NCBI GenBank assembly: GCA_008638415.1
Contig: VWVT01000019.1
Coordinates: forward strand, 57,778-121,777
Length of the DNA stretch: 64,000 nt
Direction of reading: 5' to 3'
Origin: Nocardiopsis sinuspersici
GTDB taxonomy: Bacteria > Actinomycetota > Actinomycetes > Streptosporangiales > Streptosporangiaceae
Below, in pieces: positions 42,862-52,182 of this stretch (position 1 is its first letter; every line of letters begins with the position of its first letter). The notes below the pieces were generated by a model, which ran no database searches, had not been told where the DNA came from, and saw nothing but the letters and a program-made list of their open reading frames with translations. A program made the position numbers and the translations under genes.

Positions 42862-44895
42862 GTGAGGGACGTTCAGCTGGCACGGGTGGCCGAGCAGCAC
42901 GGAGTCGCGACGGCCTACGAGGACTGGCGGGGGCGACGGGTCCCGGTCAGCCCCGACACCATCCGCCATGTCCTGGCGGCGCTGGGGGTGGATCCCGCCA
43001 CACCGGACACCGCGTACAGGGGCCCCCTGCCCCCGGCGGTGGTCGTCCGGGAGGGCAAGGCACCCGACCTCGTGCTGCCCGGAGGGGCCCGCAGCGTCGT
43101 GGAGACCTCCGACGGCTCCCTGCTGCCCTTCGATCCCGGCCTGCCCCTGGGAGTGCACACCCTGCGCGTCACCGACGGCGGCGCCGAACACGACGCGCCC
43201 CTGCTCGTGGTCCCCGACCGCGTCGAGCCCAGCGCGCTCCGGGACCACCCGCGCCTGTGGGGGATCATGGCGCAGATCTACAGCGTGCGCTCCCGCGCCT
43301 CCTGGGGGACCGGCGACCTGCGCGACCTCGCCGAGCTCGCCGACTGGAGCTCACGCGACCTGGGCGCCGACTTCGCCCTGATCAACCCGGTGCACGCCAC
43401 CGAGCCGCTGGCTCCAGTGGAGCCCTCGCCCTACCTGCCGGTCAGCCGCCGCTACGCCAGCCCCCTCTACATCCGCGTCGAGGACGTACCCGAGTACGCA
43501 CGGCTCGACCCCGCCCAGCGCGAGGGCATCCAGCGCCTGGCCCGACCGCTGCGCGAACGTGGCCGTACGGCCGACCTGCTCGACCGCGACTCGGTGTGGA
43601 GGGCCAAGCGCGCCGCCCTGGAGGTGCTCTTCGAGGTGCCCCGGGCGCCCGGCCGGGAGGTCTCCCTGCGCACCTACCTGGAGCGCGAGGGCCGGCCCCT
43701 GGTCGAGTTCGCGACCTGGTCGGCCCTGGCCGAGGAGTACGGCACCGACTACCGGGCCTGGCCCGGACACCTGCGCGACGTCAACGCCCGGGGCGTCGGC
43801 GAGGAGGCCCTGCGCCGGTGGCCGACGGTGGAGTTCCACCGCTGGCTCCAGTGGATCCTCGACGAGCAGCTCGCCCAGGCGCAGGCCGCCGCCGAGGGCG
43901 GGGGGATGGGCGTCGGTATCGTGCACGACCTGGCGATCGGCGTGCAGGCGGGCGGCGCGGACGCGTGGATGTACGGCGGCGCGCTCGTACCCGGCCTGCA
44001 CGTGGGCGCGCCCCCGGACGAGTTCAACCGGCGGGGCCAGGACTGGGGACAGCCGCCCTGGCACCCCCGGCGGCTGGCCGAACTCGGCTACGGCCCGTTC
44101 CGCCAGATCCTCGCCCAGGCGCTGCGCCACGCGGGCGGCGTCCGGGTCGACCACGTCATGGGCATGTTCCGGCTGTGGTGCGTGCCCGAGGGGGCCTCCG
44201 CCGCGGAGGGCACCTACGTCAGGTTCGACCACGAGGGCATGGTGGGCACGCTCGCCCTGGCCGCCCACCGCGCGGACGCCGTCGTGGTCGGGGAGGACCT
44301 GGGCACGGTGGAGCCGTGGGTGCGCGAGCACCTCGCCGACCGCGGGGTCCTGGGCACGTCCGTGCTGTGGTTCGAACAGGACTCCAAGGGGGAGCCGCGC
44401 ACCCCCGGCCAGTGGCGCACCGACTGCCTGGCCACGGTCGCCACCCACGACCTGCCGCCGGTGGCGTCGTTCCTGTCCACCGAGCACGTGGAGCTGCGCG
44501 ACCGGCTGGGGCTGCTCGGCCGCCCGGTGGAGGAGGAGCGCGCCGACGCCGAGGCCCGGGTGGAGCGGTGGCGGAAACTGCTGGTGGAGCTGGGGCTGCT
44601 CGACGAGGGCGTCGACCCGGTGACGGACCCCGCCGCCGTGGTGGCGGCCATGCACGCCTACCTGGTGGCCACCCCCGCCCGCATGGTGGGAGTGGCGCTC
44701 ACCGACGTGGTGGGGGACCGGAGGATGCAGAACCAGCCGGGCACCTGCGACGAGTACCCGAACTGGCGCATCCCGCTCACCAACGGAGAGGGCGAGCCGG
44801 TGCTCGTGGACGAGCTGCTCGCCGACCCCCGCATGGTGGCACGCATCCGGCGCACCCTCGGCCCGGTCGGCGGAGGGCAGGGGCGCGCCCTGTGA
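42862..44895 (+). CDS. malQ: 4-alpha-glucanotransferase MalQ (GH77)
   Basis: 677 aa; transfers maltooligosaccharide units in glycogen/maltose metabolism. It has the actinobacterial N-terminal extension (LARVAEQHGVATAYEDWRGR) and then the GH77 domain: LWGIMAQIYSVRSRASWGTG, SPYLPVSRRYASPLYIRVED, nucleophile region GGVRVDHVMGMFRLW, acid/base VVVGEDLGTVEPWV, and ATHDLPPVASFL. GTG start. It lies on the plus strand between two divergent/convergent neighbours and is followed by two hairpins. Confidence 0.95.
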   Translation: MRDVQLARVAEQHGVATAYEDWRGRRVPVSPDTIRHVLAALGVDPATPDTAYRGPLPPAVVVREGKAPDLVLPGGARSVVETSDGSLLPFDPGLPLGVHTLRVTDGGAEHDAPLLVVPDRVEPSALRDHPRLWGIMAQIYSVRSRASWGTGDLRDLAELADWSSRDLGADFALINPVHATEPLAPVEPSPYLPVSRRYASPLYIRVEDVPEYARLDPAQREGIQRLARPLRERGRTADLLDRDSVWRAKRAALEVLFEVPRAPGREVSLRTYLEREGRPLVEFATWSALAEEYGTDYRAWPGHLRDVNARGVGEEALRRWPTVEFHRWLQWILDEQLAQAQAAAEGGGMGVGIVHDLAIGVQAGGADAWMYGGALVPGLHVGAPPDEFNRRGQDWGQPPWHPRRLAELGYGPFRQILAQALRHAGGVRVDHVMGMFRLWCVPEGASAAEGTYVRFDHEGMVGTLALAAHRADAVVVGEDLGTVEPWVREHLADRGVLGTSVLWFEQDSKGEPRTPGQWRTDCLATVATHDLPPVASFLSTEHVELRDRLGLLGRPVEEERADAEARVERWRKLLVELGLLDEGVDPVTDPAAVVAAMHAYLVATPARMVGVALTDVVGDRRMQNQPGTCDEYPNWRIPLTNGEGEPVLVDELLADPRMVARIRRTLGPVGGGQGRAL

Positions 44896-44914
44896 CACCG
44901 CCCCGTGCCCGGGG

Positions 44915-44934
44915 CGGGGCGCCGCGGCGCCCCG
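44915..44934 (+). terminator. Perfect 20-bp palindrome after malQ
   Basis: CGGGGCGCCG directly followed by its reverse complement CGGCGCCCCG, 19 bases after the malQ stop. It can form a hairpin or cruciform and probably serves as a first terminator. Confidence 0.55.
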
Positions 44935-45058
44935 GACGGGTCCGCGAAGGCCGGCACCGCCTCACGCCCGGGCGGGATGATCCGGTGGACGCGAAGGACG
45001 GGACGGGCACCGGAGCCCGCACGAGGGCGCCGGATGCGGCACGGCCCGCAGGGGACGC

Positions 45059-45089
45059 GCTCGCCCCGCCGCGGGGCGGCGGGGCGAGC
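45059..45089. terminator. Terminator between malQ and pepN
   Basis: GCTCGCCCCGCCGC (45059-45072) and GCGGCGGGGCGAGC (45076-45089) pair perfectly over 14 bp with a GGG loop between the convergent genes. Confidence 0.75.
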
Positions 45090-45115
45090 TGCCCGAGCGC
45101 TTCGGAGGGCGCGGG

Positions 45116-47662
45116 CTACTCCTGGGGCCTACCCGCGGCGATGTCGGTGGCGCGGGCGCGCAGGGCGCGCTCCACACCCGCCCGGCCCTCGACCAGCAGG
45201 CGGCGCAGCGCCGGAGGCGGAGCGGCCTCGGCGATGTAGGCGTCCGTGCGCTCCAGCGTCTCCTTCTCCACCAGGTGGCTGGGGTAGACCACCTCGGCGA
45301 AGGTCTGCGCGAACTCGCCCGTCCACTTCTCCCAGGCCGGGGCGAGCTGCTCGAAGTACTTCTCCATGTAGGGCCGGTACAGCTCGGCCTGGCCCGGTTC
45401 GGTGAAGCCCAGCAGCACCGCGCGGAACTCGGCGTTGGCCAGCTCCTCGCCCACGATCCGCTCCCAGGCGGCGGCCTTGGCCTCGGCGGTGGGGATCGCG
45501 GCCCGGGCGCCGGCGGCGTGCCGCTGACCGGTCGCGGTCGGGTCCCGCTCCAGCTCGGCGTCGATCTCCGCCTCGCCGGCCTTGCCCGCCGCGACCAGGC
45601 GGCGCAGCAGCGTCCAGCGCAGGTCGGTGTCCACGGCCAGGCCGTCCACGGTGATCGCGCCGTCCAGCAGGCCCCGCAGCAGGGACAGGTGGGTGTCGGT
45701 CACCGCCGAGGCGGCCAGCGCGTTGACGTAGGCCAGTTGCAGGTCCCCGCCGGGCTCGGCGGCGGTCAGCAGCTCGCGCAGCCGCTCGGCGAGCTGCTCG
45801 AAGCCGAACGGGCGCCACGCCGGGTCGGCGTACATGTGCAGCGCCGCGGCGGCCTGGCGCAGCAGGGTCTGGGCGACCATGACGTCGTTCACGCCGCTGA
45901 TCCCGGAGATGACGAGGGCGACGTAGTCGCGGGCGGCCATCTCGCCGTCGCGGGTCATGTCCCAGGCGGCGCCGAAGGCCAGTGCCCTCGGCAGGGACTC
46001 GCGGATCTCGCCGGCGGCCTCCACCACGGTGCGCAGGGAGCGCTGGTCCAGGCGGACCTTGGTGAAGGTGAGGTCGTCGTCGTTGATGAGCACCAGGTCC
46101 GGCCGGGCGCTGCCGACCAGCTCCGGCACCTCGGTGCGCTCGCCGCTGACGTCCAGCTCCACGCGCTCACGGCGCACGACGCCCTCGTCGGTGCGGTCGT
46201 ACAGGCCGATCGCCAGGCGGTGCGAGCGCAGGGTCGGGTGCTCGGAGGGAGCCCCCTGGAGCACGGAGAAGGAGGTGAAGTTGCCCTCGGCGTCCACCTC
46301 GAACTCCGGGTGCATCGTGTTGACGCCCGTGGTCTCCAGCCAGTCGCGCGACCAGCCCGACAGGTCGCGGCCGGAGGCGGCCTCCAGGTGCTTGAGCAGG
46401 TCCTTGAGCTCGGTGTTGCCGAACGCGTTCTCCTTGAAGTAGGCGCGTACGCCCGCGAAGAACGCGTCCACGCCCACGTAGGCCGCGAGCTGCTTGAGCA
46501 CCGAGGCGCCCTTGGCGTAGGTGATGCCGTCGAAGTTGACCTCGACCGCCTGGATGTCGACCATGTCGGCGGCGACCGGGTGGGTGGAGGGCAGCTGGTC
46601 CTGGCGCAGGGCCCAGGCCTTCTCCACGTTGGCGAACGTCGTCCAGGCGTCGGTCCACCTGGTGGCGTTGGCCTGGCAGTACACGCTGGCGTAGGTCGCG
46701 AACGACTCGTTCAGCCACAGGTCGTCCCACCAGCGCATGGTGACCAGGTCACCGAACCACATGTGCGCCATCTCGTGCAGGATCGTCTCGGCGCGGCGCT
46801 CGTAGCGGGCGTCGGTGACACGGGAGCGGAAGACGTAGTCCTCCAGGAACGTGACCGCTCCCGCGTTCTCCATGGCGCCCGCGTTGAACTCGGGCACGAA
46901 GAGCTGGTCGTACTTGCCGAAGGGGTAGCGCAGGTCGAACAGGCCGTGGAAGAAGTCGAAGCCCCGCTTGGTGACGTCGAACAGGGCGTCGGAGTCCAGG
47001 TGCTCGGCCAGCGAGGCGCGGCAGTACAGGCCCAGCGGGATGCCGTCGTGCTCGTCGCGTACCACGTGGTAGGGGCCCGCGATCAGCGCGGTGATGTAGG
47101 TGGACATCACCGGAGTGGCCGGGAAGTGCCAGCGCACCCGGTCCTGGCCCGCGGCCTCGCGCTCCACGTCCGGGGCGCTGTTGGACACGATCTCCCACGA
47201 CGGGGGAGCGAACACGGTCAGCTCGAAGGTGGCCTTCAGGTCGGGCTGGTCGAAGCACGCGAACATGCGGTGCGCGTCGGCCGTCTCGAACTGGCTGTAC
47301 AGGTACACCGACTCGTCGACCGGGTCCACGAACCGGTGCAGGCCCTCGCCGGTGCGCATGTACGCTGCGTCGGCGACGACCGTCAGCTCGTTGCGCCCGG
47401 CCACCTCGGGAAGGACGAGGCGCTCGCTGTCGAACAGTTCGGCCGGGTCCAGCTCGGCGCCGTTCAGTGTCGCCGTGAGCACCTTCGGCGCCGCCAGCTC
47501 GACGAACGTGCGCGCCCCCGGTTCCGAGCTGGAGAAGCGGATCACGGTGGTGGACCGGAAGGTCTCGGCACCGGTGGTCAGGTCCAACTCCACGGCGTAG
47601 GAGTCGACGCTGAGAATCCGCGCACGCTCCCGAGCCTCGTCCCGTGTCAGGTTTCCCGCCAC
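45116..47662 (-). CDS. pepN: Aminopeptidase N (M1 family)
   Basis: 848 aa, full length. The substrate-binding GAMEN motif lies near 262-266 and the zinc site HEMAHMWFGDLVTMRWWDDL (HExxH near 294, with the second Glu in LNESFATYAS) follows. The N-terminal TRDEARERARILSVDSYAVE is typical of actinobacterial PepN. A helical ERAP1-like C-terminal domain (about 510-848) covers the active site. It trims N-terminal residues from peptides in the cytoplasm, downstream of Clp and other proteases. GTG start; it diverges from the Rv2466c-like gene. Confidence 0.96.
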   Translation of the reverse strand: MAGNLTRDEARERARILSVDSYAVELDLTTGAETFRSTTVIRFSSSEPGARTFVELAAPKVLTATLNGAELDPAELFDSERLVLPEVAGRNELTVVADAAYMRTGEGLHRFVDPVDESVYLYSQFETADAHRMFACFDQPDLKATFELTVFAPPSWEIVSNSAPDVEREAAGQDRVRWHFPATPVMSTYITALIAGPYHVVRDEHDGIPLGLYCRASLAEHLDSDALFDVTKRGFDFFHGLFDLRYPFGKYDQLFVPEFNAGAMENAGAVTFLEDYVFRSRVTDARYERRAETILHEMAHMWFGDLVTMRWWDDLWLNESFATYASVYCQANATRWTDAWTTFANVEKAWALRQDQLPSTHPVAADMVDIQAVEVNFDGITYAKGASVLKQLAAYVGVDAFFAGVRAYFKENAFGNTELKDLLKHLEAASGRDLSGWSRDWLETTGVNTMHPEFEVDAEGNFTSFSVLQGAPSEHPTLRSHRLAIGLYDRTDEGVVRRERVELDVSGERTEVPELVGSARPDLVLINDDDLTFTKVRLDQRSLRTVVEAAGEIRESLPRALAFGAAWDMTRDGEMAARDYVALVISGISGVNDVMVAQTLLRQAAAALHMYADPAWRPFGFEQLAERLRELLTAAEPGGDLQLAYVNALAASAVTDTHLSLLRGLLDGAITVDGLAVDTDLRWTLLRRLVAAGKAGEAEIDAELERDPTATGQRHAAGARAAIPTAEAKAAAWERIVGEELANAEFRAVLLGFTEPGQAELYRPYMEKYFEQLAPAWEKWTGEFAQTFAEVVYPSHLVEKETLERTDAYIAEAAPPPALRRLLVEGRAGVERALRARATDIAAGRPQE

Positions 47663-47874
47663 GCCACGCTCCCTCCACGGCCGCCGTCGTCGCCGGCCGG
47701 ATCGTTGCCGACCACGGCGAGTCCGCCGCCTGGGGTGGAGCGTCGTCGGGGCCGGAGGTCGTCTTCACTCGGCACGATCCTGCCACGCGCCGGGGCGGAA
47801 TGCGCAACCGATGGGCGAGGTTGCACCCCTACGGACAGATCTTGTGGCCCCCTTTCGTGATCCGAGGAGCAGCG

Positions 47875-48510
47875 ATGACGCAGACCCCCGACTCCGGCGG
47901 CGACCAGGAGACCGCCTACGCGGACATGTGGTTCGACCCCGCGTGCCCCTGGGCCTGGATCACCTCGCGCTGGCTGGTCGAGGTGGAGAAGGTGCGGCCG
48001 GTCAGGGTGCGCTGGCACGTGATGAGCCTGGGGGTGCTCAACGAGGGCCGGGACCTGCCCGAGGAGTACCGGGAGAGCATCGACAGGTCCTGGGAGGCGG
48101 TACGGGTGTGCGTCGCGGCCGAGCGGCGCTTCGGCCCGGAGGTCCTGGGCGGCCTGTACACGGCCCTGGGCACCCGTTTCCACAACAACGGCGAGCCGCG
48201 CACCGCGGACACGATCCGCGCCGCGCTGGCCGACGCCGGCCTGCCCGGGGACCTGGCGGAGGCGGGAACGGCCGCCGAGTACGACGAGGCCCTGCGCGCC
48301 TCGCACGCCGAGGCGATGAAGCTGGTCGGCGAGGACGTGGGCACCCCCGTCATCCAGGTCGCCGACACGGCCTTCTTCGGCCCGGTCCTCACGCCCGTCC
48401 CGCGCGGTGAGGACGCCGGGAAGCTGTGGGACGGTGTGCTGCTGGTCGCCGGGACCGACGGGTTCTTCGAGCTCAAGCGGACCCGGACCAGGGCCCCGGT
48501 CTTCGACTGA
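47875..48510 (+). CDS. Rv2466c-like mycothiol-dependent oxidoreductase (DsbA fold), mono-cysteine
   Basis: 211 aa. It matches mycobacterial Rv2466c along its length: MWFDPACPWAWITSRWLVEV, RWHVMSLGVLNEGRDLPEEY, GTRFHNNGEP, GEDVGTPVIQVADTAFFGPV and the FFELKRTRTRAP end. In Rv2466c the active site is CPWC; here it reads CPWA, so the second cysteine is missing and the protein would need mycothiol (or another thiol) for turnover. It is cytoplasmic; no signal peptide. Start: ATG 47875 after GAGGAG. It is divergent from pepN. Confidence 0.9.
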   Translation: MTQTPDSGGDQETAYADMWFDPACPWAWITSRWLVEVEKVRPVRVRWHVMSLGVLNEGRDLPEEYRESIDRSWEAVRVCVAAERRFGPEVLGGLYTALGTRFHNNGEPRTADTIRAALADAGLPGDLAEAGTAAEYDEALRASHAEAMKLVGEDVGTPVIQVADTAFFGPVLTPVPRGEDAGKLWDGVLLVAGTDGFFELKRTRTRAPVFD

Positions 48511-48668
48511 CCCGAAAGTTCCAGGGGCCGGTCCCGAACCCGCCGTGCCGGTCCCCGGCGCGGCGGGAGTGGCGCCGGGCGGCCGCACCCCGTCCGGTGC
48601 ACACTGGAGGCCGGGACCACGCAGGCAGCACGGCGGGAGGGTCCCGCCGTGACGTAGGGAGGGCAACC

Positions 48669-48827
48669 GTGTCCGGATCCGACGACGAGCGCAGGGTCGA
48701 ATTCCTCGACGACCTCGAAATCCTGCCCGACACCACCAGCGACGAGAGCGGCCCCGGCTGGGGCGACGGCCTGGAGGAGGACTCCACCGCGTGGCTGGTG
48801 GCCGAGCGCCCGCCGCACTGGGACTGA
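48669..48827 (+). CDS. Small acidic protein, unknown
   Basis: 52 aa from GTG 48669 with GGGAGGG upstream. The sequence is rich in Asp/Glu (DDERRVEFLDDLEILPDTTS) and ends AWLVAERPPHWD, with no cysteine pairs. The strong ribosome site and third-position G+C bias of the frame support coding. Similar short acidic proteins ending in a P-H-W-D-like motif are, I believe, frequent in actinobacteria without known function. The 5-copy repeat family lies just after it. Confidence 0.6.
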   Translation: MSGSDDERRVEFLDDLEILPDTTSDESGPGWGDGLEEDSTAWLVAERPPHWD

Positions 48828-48868
48828 CCCGTGTTCTCTTCGGGCCCTCGCTTCGCTTCGTCCCACCC

Positions 48869-49028
48869 GTCGCCCGCCACCACCCTCAACGGACGCTGCG
48901 CGCGGTTCTTTCTTGTTCGGGCGTCCGGAGGACGGGAACCTTCGGCGCCTGCGGTGCGACGGCTCGTGCCCACGCCGTCGCCCGCCACCGCCCTCAAACG
49001 ACGGCCTACGGCCGCAGTACTTGTTCGT
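48869..49028. repeat. Two further copies of the ~52-bp repeat
   Basis: Units at 48869-48918 (CACCCTCAACGGACGCTGCG inside) and 48977-49028 (CGCCCTCAAACGACGGCCTA inside) match the array at 16129-16284. The second has the hairpin GGCC-TAC-GGCC where copy 1 there has CGCC-TGC-GGCG, i.e. paired changes. The region 48828-49198 is otherwise without genes and is more T-rich than usual (TTCTTTCTTGTTCGG). Confidence 0.65.
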
Positions 49029-49198
49029 CCCACCTCCGACGCCTCCAGAACCCCGTGGACGCCCGAACACCCCCTGGTGCTGAGGTCTCTCGAAAACGGG
49101 CCCTCGCCCGGTGCCGCCGTGTGTTCGCGTATCAGGGAAACCACCGGCGTCGGGGTCCGGACTGTTCAACCCGAATCCCGTTCTGCGAAAATGGGGTC

Positions 49199-50620
49199 AT
49201 GCGATCCCTCTACATCGACGGCGCCTGGCGCGACTCCGTATCCAGCGAGGCCCTGGACGTGGTCAACCCGGCGACCGAGCAGGTCATCGACTCCGTTCCG
49301 GCCGGGGCCGCCGGGGACGTCGACGCCGCGGTCGAGGCCGCGGCGTCGGCCTTCCCCGCCTGGTCCGCGCTCACGCCCGGCCAGCGCGTCACCCACCTGG
49401 CCAAGGCCCTGGAGCTGTTCAACGCCCGTGTCGACGACATCGCCGCGGAGCTCACCCGGGACATGGGCGCTCCCGCCGGGTTCGCCCGCAAGGTCCAGGC
49501 GGGGCTGCCCGCCCTGATGTTCAAGACCTACATCGACCTGGTCGAGGAGACCGGCGAGCGCTACTTCGGCGGTGAGCGGGAGGGCAACTCGCTCATCGTG
49601 CGCGAGCCCGTCGGCGTCGTCGGCGCCATCACCCCGTGGAACTACCCGCTCCACCAGATCGTGCTCAAGGTGGTCCCCGCCCTGCTGGCGGGCAACACCG
49701 TCGTCCTCAAGCCCAGCGAGGTCGCCCCGCTCAGCGCCTACGCCCTGACCGAGGTCCTCCACGACGCCGGCCTGCCCGCGGGCGTGTTCAACCTGGTCTC
49801 GGGCACCGGCCCGGTCGTCGGCGAGGCCATCGCCGCGCACCCCGGGGTGGGCATGGTGTCCTTCACCGGCTCCACCCGCGCCGGGACGCGGGTCAGCCAG
49901 GTCGCCGCGGAGACCGTCAAGAAGGTCGCCCTGGAACTGGGCGGCAAGTCCCCGAACGTCATCCTGCCCGGCGCCGACCTGGCCAAGGCGGTCAAGCGCG
50001 GTGTCGCCGACGTCATGCGCAACACCGGCCAGAGCTGCAACGCGCTCACCCGCATGCTGGTGCACCGCGACTCCTACGAGGAGGCGGTCTCCCTGGCCGC
50101 CGGGTCCGCCGCCAAGTACGTGCCCGGCGACCCCGAGGACGAGGGCACCCGCATGGGACCCCTGGTCTCCGCCGCCCAACTGGAGAAGGTCCGCGGATAC
50201 GTCGCGCTCGGAGTGGAGGAGGGCGCCCGCCTGGTCACCGGCGGCGCCGAGCCGGTGGAGGGCCGCCCGACCGGCTACTACGTCAGCCCGACGGTCTTCG
50301 CCGACGTGCGCAACGACATGCGCATCGCCCAGGAGGAGATCTTCGGCCCCGTGCTGGTCCTGATCCCCTACGACACGGAGGAGGAGGCGGTCGCCATCGC
50401 CAACGACACCGTGTACGGGCTCAACGCCGCCGTGTGGTCCGGTGACTCCGAGCAGGGCCTGGCCGTCGCCCGGCGCCTGCGGGCGGGCCAGATCGAGCTC
50501 AACGGCGGCGCGCTCAACCCGCGCGCCCCCTTCGGCGGCTACAAGCGCTCGGGCAACGGACGCGAGTGGGGACTGTCCGGCCTGGAGGAGTTCTGCGAGG
50601 TCAAGGCCGTCCAGATGTGA
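49199..50620 (+). CDS. Aldehyde dehydrogenase family protein
   Basis: 473 aa from ATG 49199. NAD-dependent ALDH: the N-terminus RSLYIDGAWRDS, GVVGAITPWNYPLHQIVLKV (cofactor loop), KPSEVAPLSAYAL, FTGSTRAGTRVSQVAAETVK, the general base in VALELGGKSPNVI, and the nucleophile Cys in NTGQSCNALTRML. FGGYKRSGNGREWG is conserved near the end. The substrate is unknown; the overall pattern is nearest to generic DhaS/AldA-type enzymes. No obvious partner genes. The ribosome site is poor (GGGG close to the ATG). Confidence 0.92.
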   Translation: MRSLYIDGAWRDSVSSEALDVVNPATEQVIDSVPAGAAGDVDAAVEAAASAFPAWSALTPGQRVTHLAKALELFNARVDDIAAELTRDMGAPAGFARKVQAGLPALMFKTYIDLVEETGERYFGGEREGNSLIVREPVGVVGAITPWNYPLHQIVLKVVPALLAGNTVVLKPSEVAPLSAYALTEVLHDAGLPAGVFNLVSGTGPVVGEAIAAHPGVGMVSFTGSTRAGTRVSQVAAETVKKVALELGGKSPNVILPGADLAKAVKRGVADVMRNTGQSCNALTRMLVHRDSYEEAVSLAAGSAAKYVPGDPEDEGTRMGPLVSAAQLEKVRGYVALGVEEGARLVTGGAEPVEGRPTGYYVSPTVFADVRNDMRIAQEEIFGPVLVLIPYDTEEEAVAIANDTVYGLNAAVWSGDSEQGLAVARRLRAGQIELNGGALNPRAPFGGYKRSGNGREWGLSGLEEFCEVKAVQM

Positions 50621-50814
50621 GGGCCGTGACGGGTCTTCCGGGCGGTCGGCACGGCTGAGGGTCCGTCGCGAACCGTGGGTCCGCCGCCGTACGTGTGTGC
50701 GGACTCACGGTCTCCGAACACCCTCGCGAGGAATCGGCCCCGGTGACGACCGCGTTGTGCGGTGTGGAAAAATTCCGACGGGATATCCCTGGTCGAACCC
50801 GAACGAGGTGTGAG

Positions 50815-50970
50815 TTGAGCAAGAAGCCCGCGGTCTCCAAGGCAGGTCCCATCGGCAGGGACCTCAAGGCGATCGTCCTGTACAACATGGTCGCCATCCT
50901 CTCCATGGCGTTCTTCGCCGTCCTCGGGCTGGCCGTCGCCTCCGCGGCGGCGTCCGCGGCCGCCCTCTGA
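50815..50970 (+). CDS. Small single-pass membrane protein, unknown
   Basis: 51 aa from TTG 50815 with GAGGTG upstream. A basic head (SKKPAVSKAGPIGRDLKAI) precedes one membrane helix, VLYNMVAILSMAFFAVLGLA, and an Ala/Ser tail. The frame keeps strong third-position bias. No family is recognised. It stands between an aldehyde dehydrogenase and rpiB. Confidence 0.6.
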   Translation: MSKKPAVSKAGPIGRDLKAIVLYNMVAILSMAFFAVLGLAVASAAASAAAL

Positions 50971-51055
50971 CGGACCCGCGTACCGCCGCGCCCCGTTTCG
51001 CGCACGCGAGCGGGGCGCCGCGCTCGTGGCCGCCATGACCTGCCAGACTGTGTCC

Positions 51056-51529
51056 GTGCGTGTTTACCTTGGATCAGACCATGCGGGCTACGAGCTCAAA
51101 GAACATCTCGCCTCCTGGCTGAGGGAGCGCGGCCACGACGTCGTCGACGCCGGGCCCCTCGCCTACGACGCCGTGGACGACTACCCGCCCTTCGTGCTGC
51201 GCGCGGCCGAGGGCGTGGCCTCCGACCAGGGCTCCCTGGGCGTCGTCATCGGCGGCTCCGGCAACGGCGAGCAGATCGCCGCGAACAAGGTCGGGGGCGT
51301 TCGCGCCGCCCTGGCCTGGAGCGAGGAGACCGCCCGCCTCGCGCGCGAGCACAACGACGCCAACGTGCTCAGCATCGGCGCCCGGATGCACTCCCAGGAG
51401 GAGGCCGCCGGGTTCGTGGAGACCTTCCTCTCCACCCCCTACAGCGACGAGGAGCGGCACACCCGCCGCATCAGGATGCTGACGGCCTACGAGGAGACCG
51501 GCGAACTCCCGCCGCTTCCCCAGGCCTAG
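51056..51529 (+). CDS. rpiB: Ribose-5-phosphate isomerase B
   Basis: 157 aa. MRVYLGSDHAGYELKEHLAS is the RpiB/LacAB start and GVVIGGSGNGEQIAANKVGG is the phosphate/substrate loop of the actinobacterial subgroup, where Glu replaces the catalytic Cys of other RpiB. LAREHNDANVLSIGARMHSQ and EERHTRRIRML complete it. Interconverts ribulose- and ribose-5-phosphate. GTG start; a CAGACT -10-like hexamer ends only 6 bases upstream, so the transcript may be leaderless. Confidence 0.95.
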   Translation: MRVYLGSDHAGYELKEHLASWLRERGHDVVDAGPLAYDAVDDYPPFVLRAAEGVASDQGSLGVVIGGSGNGEQIAANKVGGVRAALAWSEETARLAREHNDANVLSIGARMHSQEEAAGFVETFLSTPYSDEERHTRRIRMLTAYEETGELPPLPQA

Positions 51530-51538
51530 AGGGTCCGA

Positions 51539-51577
51539 CCGGGGAGGGCCTCCCGCACACGGGGCCGCCCTCCCCGG
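51539..51577 (+). terminator. Terminator after rpiB
   Basis: CCGGGGAGGGC (51539-51549) and GCCCTCCCCGG (51567-51577) form an 11-bp perfect stem 10 bases after the stop. Confidence 0.75.
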
Positions 51578-52182
51578 CGACGGGTCCCGCGCGGCCGGGT
51601 ATGTGGTCTTCTGTAAAACTTCCACGCTTGCGTGTAGCTTTTTCCACCTTTTGTCTTGTTTGTGGCGTTTATGGACGCTGTGCCTTATCTCACCCCTCGG
51701 GGCAGGTGTCCCTGGTCGGCTCCGAGCCCTTGTGGGACTCTGGGGTACGGCCACGCCACCAGGGTGGGAGCCGCACCGGACGGCCCGGTCAAGGAAGGGC
51801 CCCGGCCGTGAGGCGGCGCCCGGGAAGGGGGGACGTCCCCGGCATTCGACGCCGTTCCCCCGTGTCGGGGTAGTGCCCGACTCCATACGCTCGGTTATCG
51901 GCTGAACCCAAATCCGCGGTTTGGGGGAGAACACCGCTGGTTGCACGTGCCACGGCCACACCCCCCGCGCTACAGTTCGTGCACAGTGGCGGGCCCTCGT
52001 CGTCCGCGGCGTGTCGGTGCCCTTCGTCGGCTCCTCCAGTCACCACGGCCAGGGCGTGCCCCGCACACCGCCCCCCGCAAGCCGGACACGCACCGGTGGC
52101 GACGTGGCCCCCGTGCCCACCCGACCATGCCGTCCGAGAACCGAACCCCCGCTGGTGAGCGGGTGTGCAACGCAGGGGATCC
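51578..52182. other. 605-bp gene-free region with several inverted repeats
   Basis: No coding frame is supported. A less G+C-rich segment (51601-51680) includes CACGC-TT-GCGTG (51623-51634). Further on are GTCGGG/CCCGAC (51864-51869, 51876-51881) and CCCAAA/TTTGGG (51907-51912, 51920-51925). The length and the hairpins leave room for a small RNA or a long structured leader of the PP2C gene. Confidence 0.45.
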
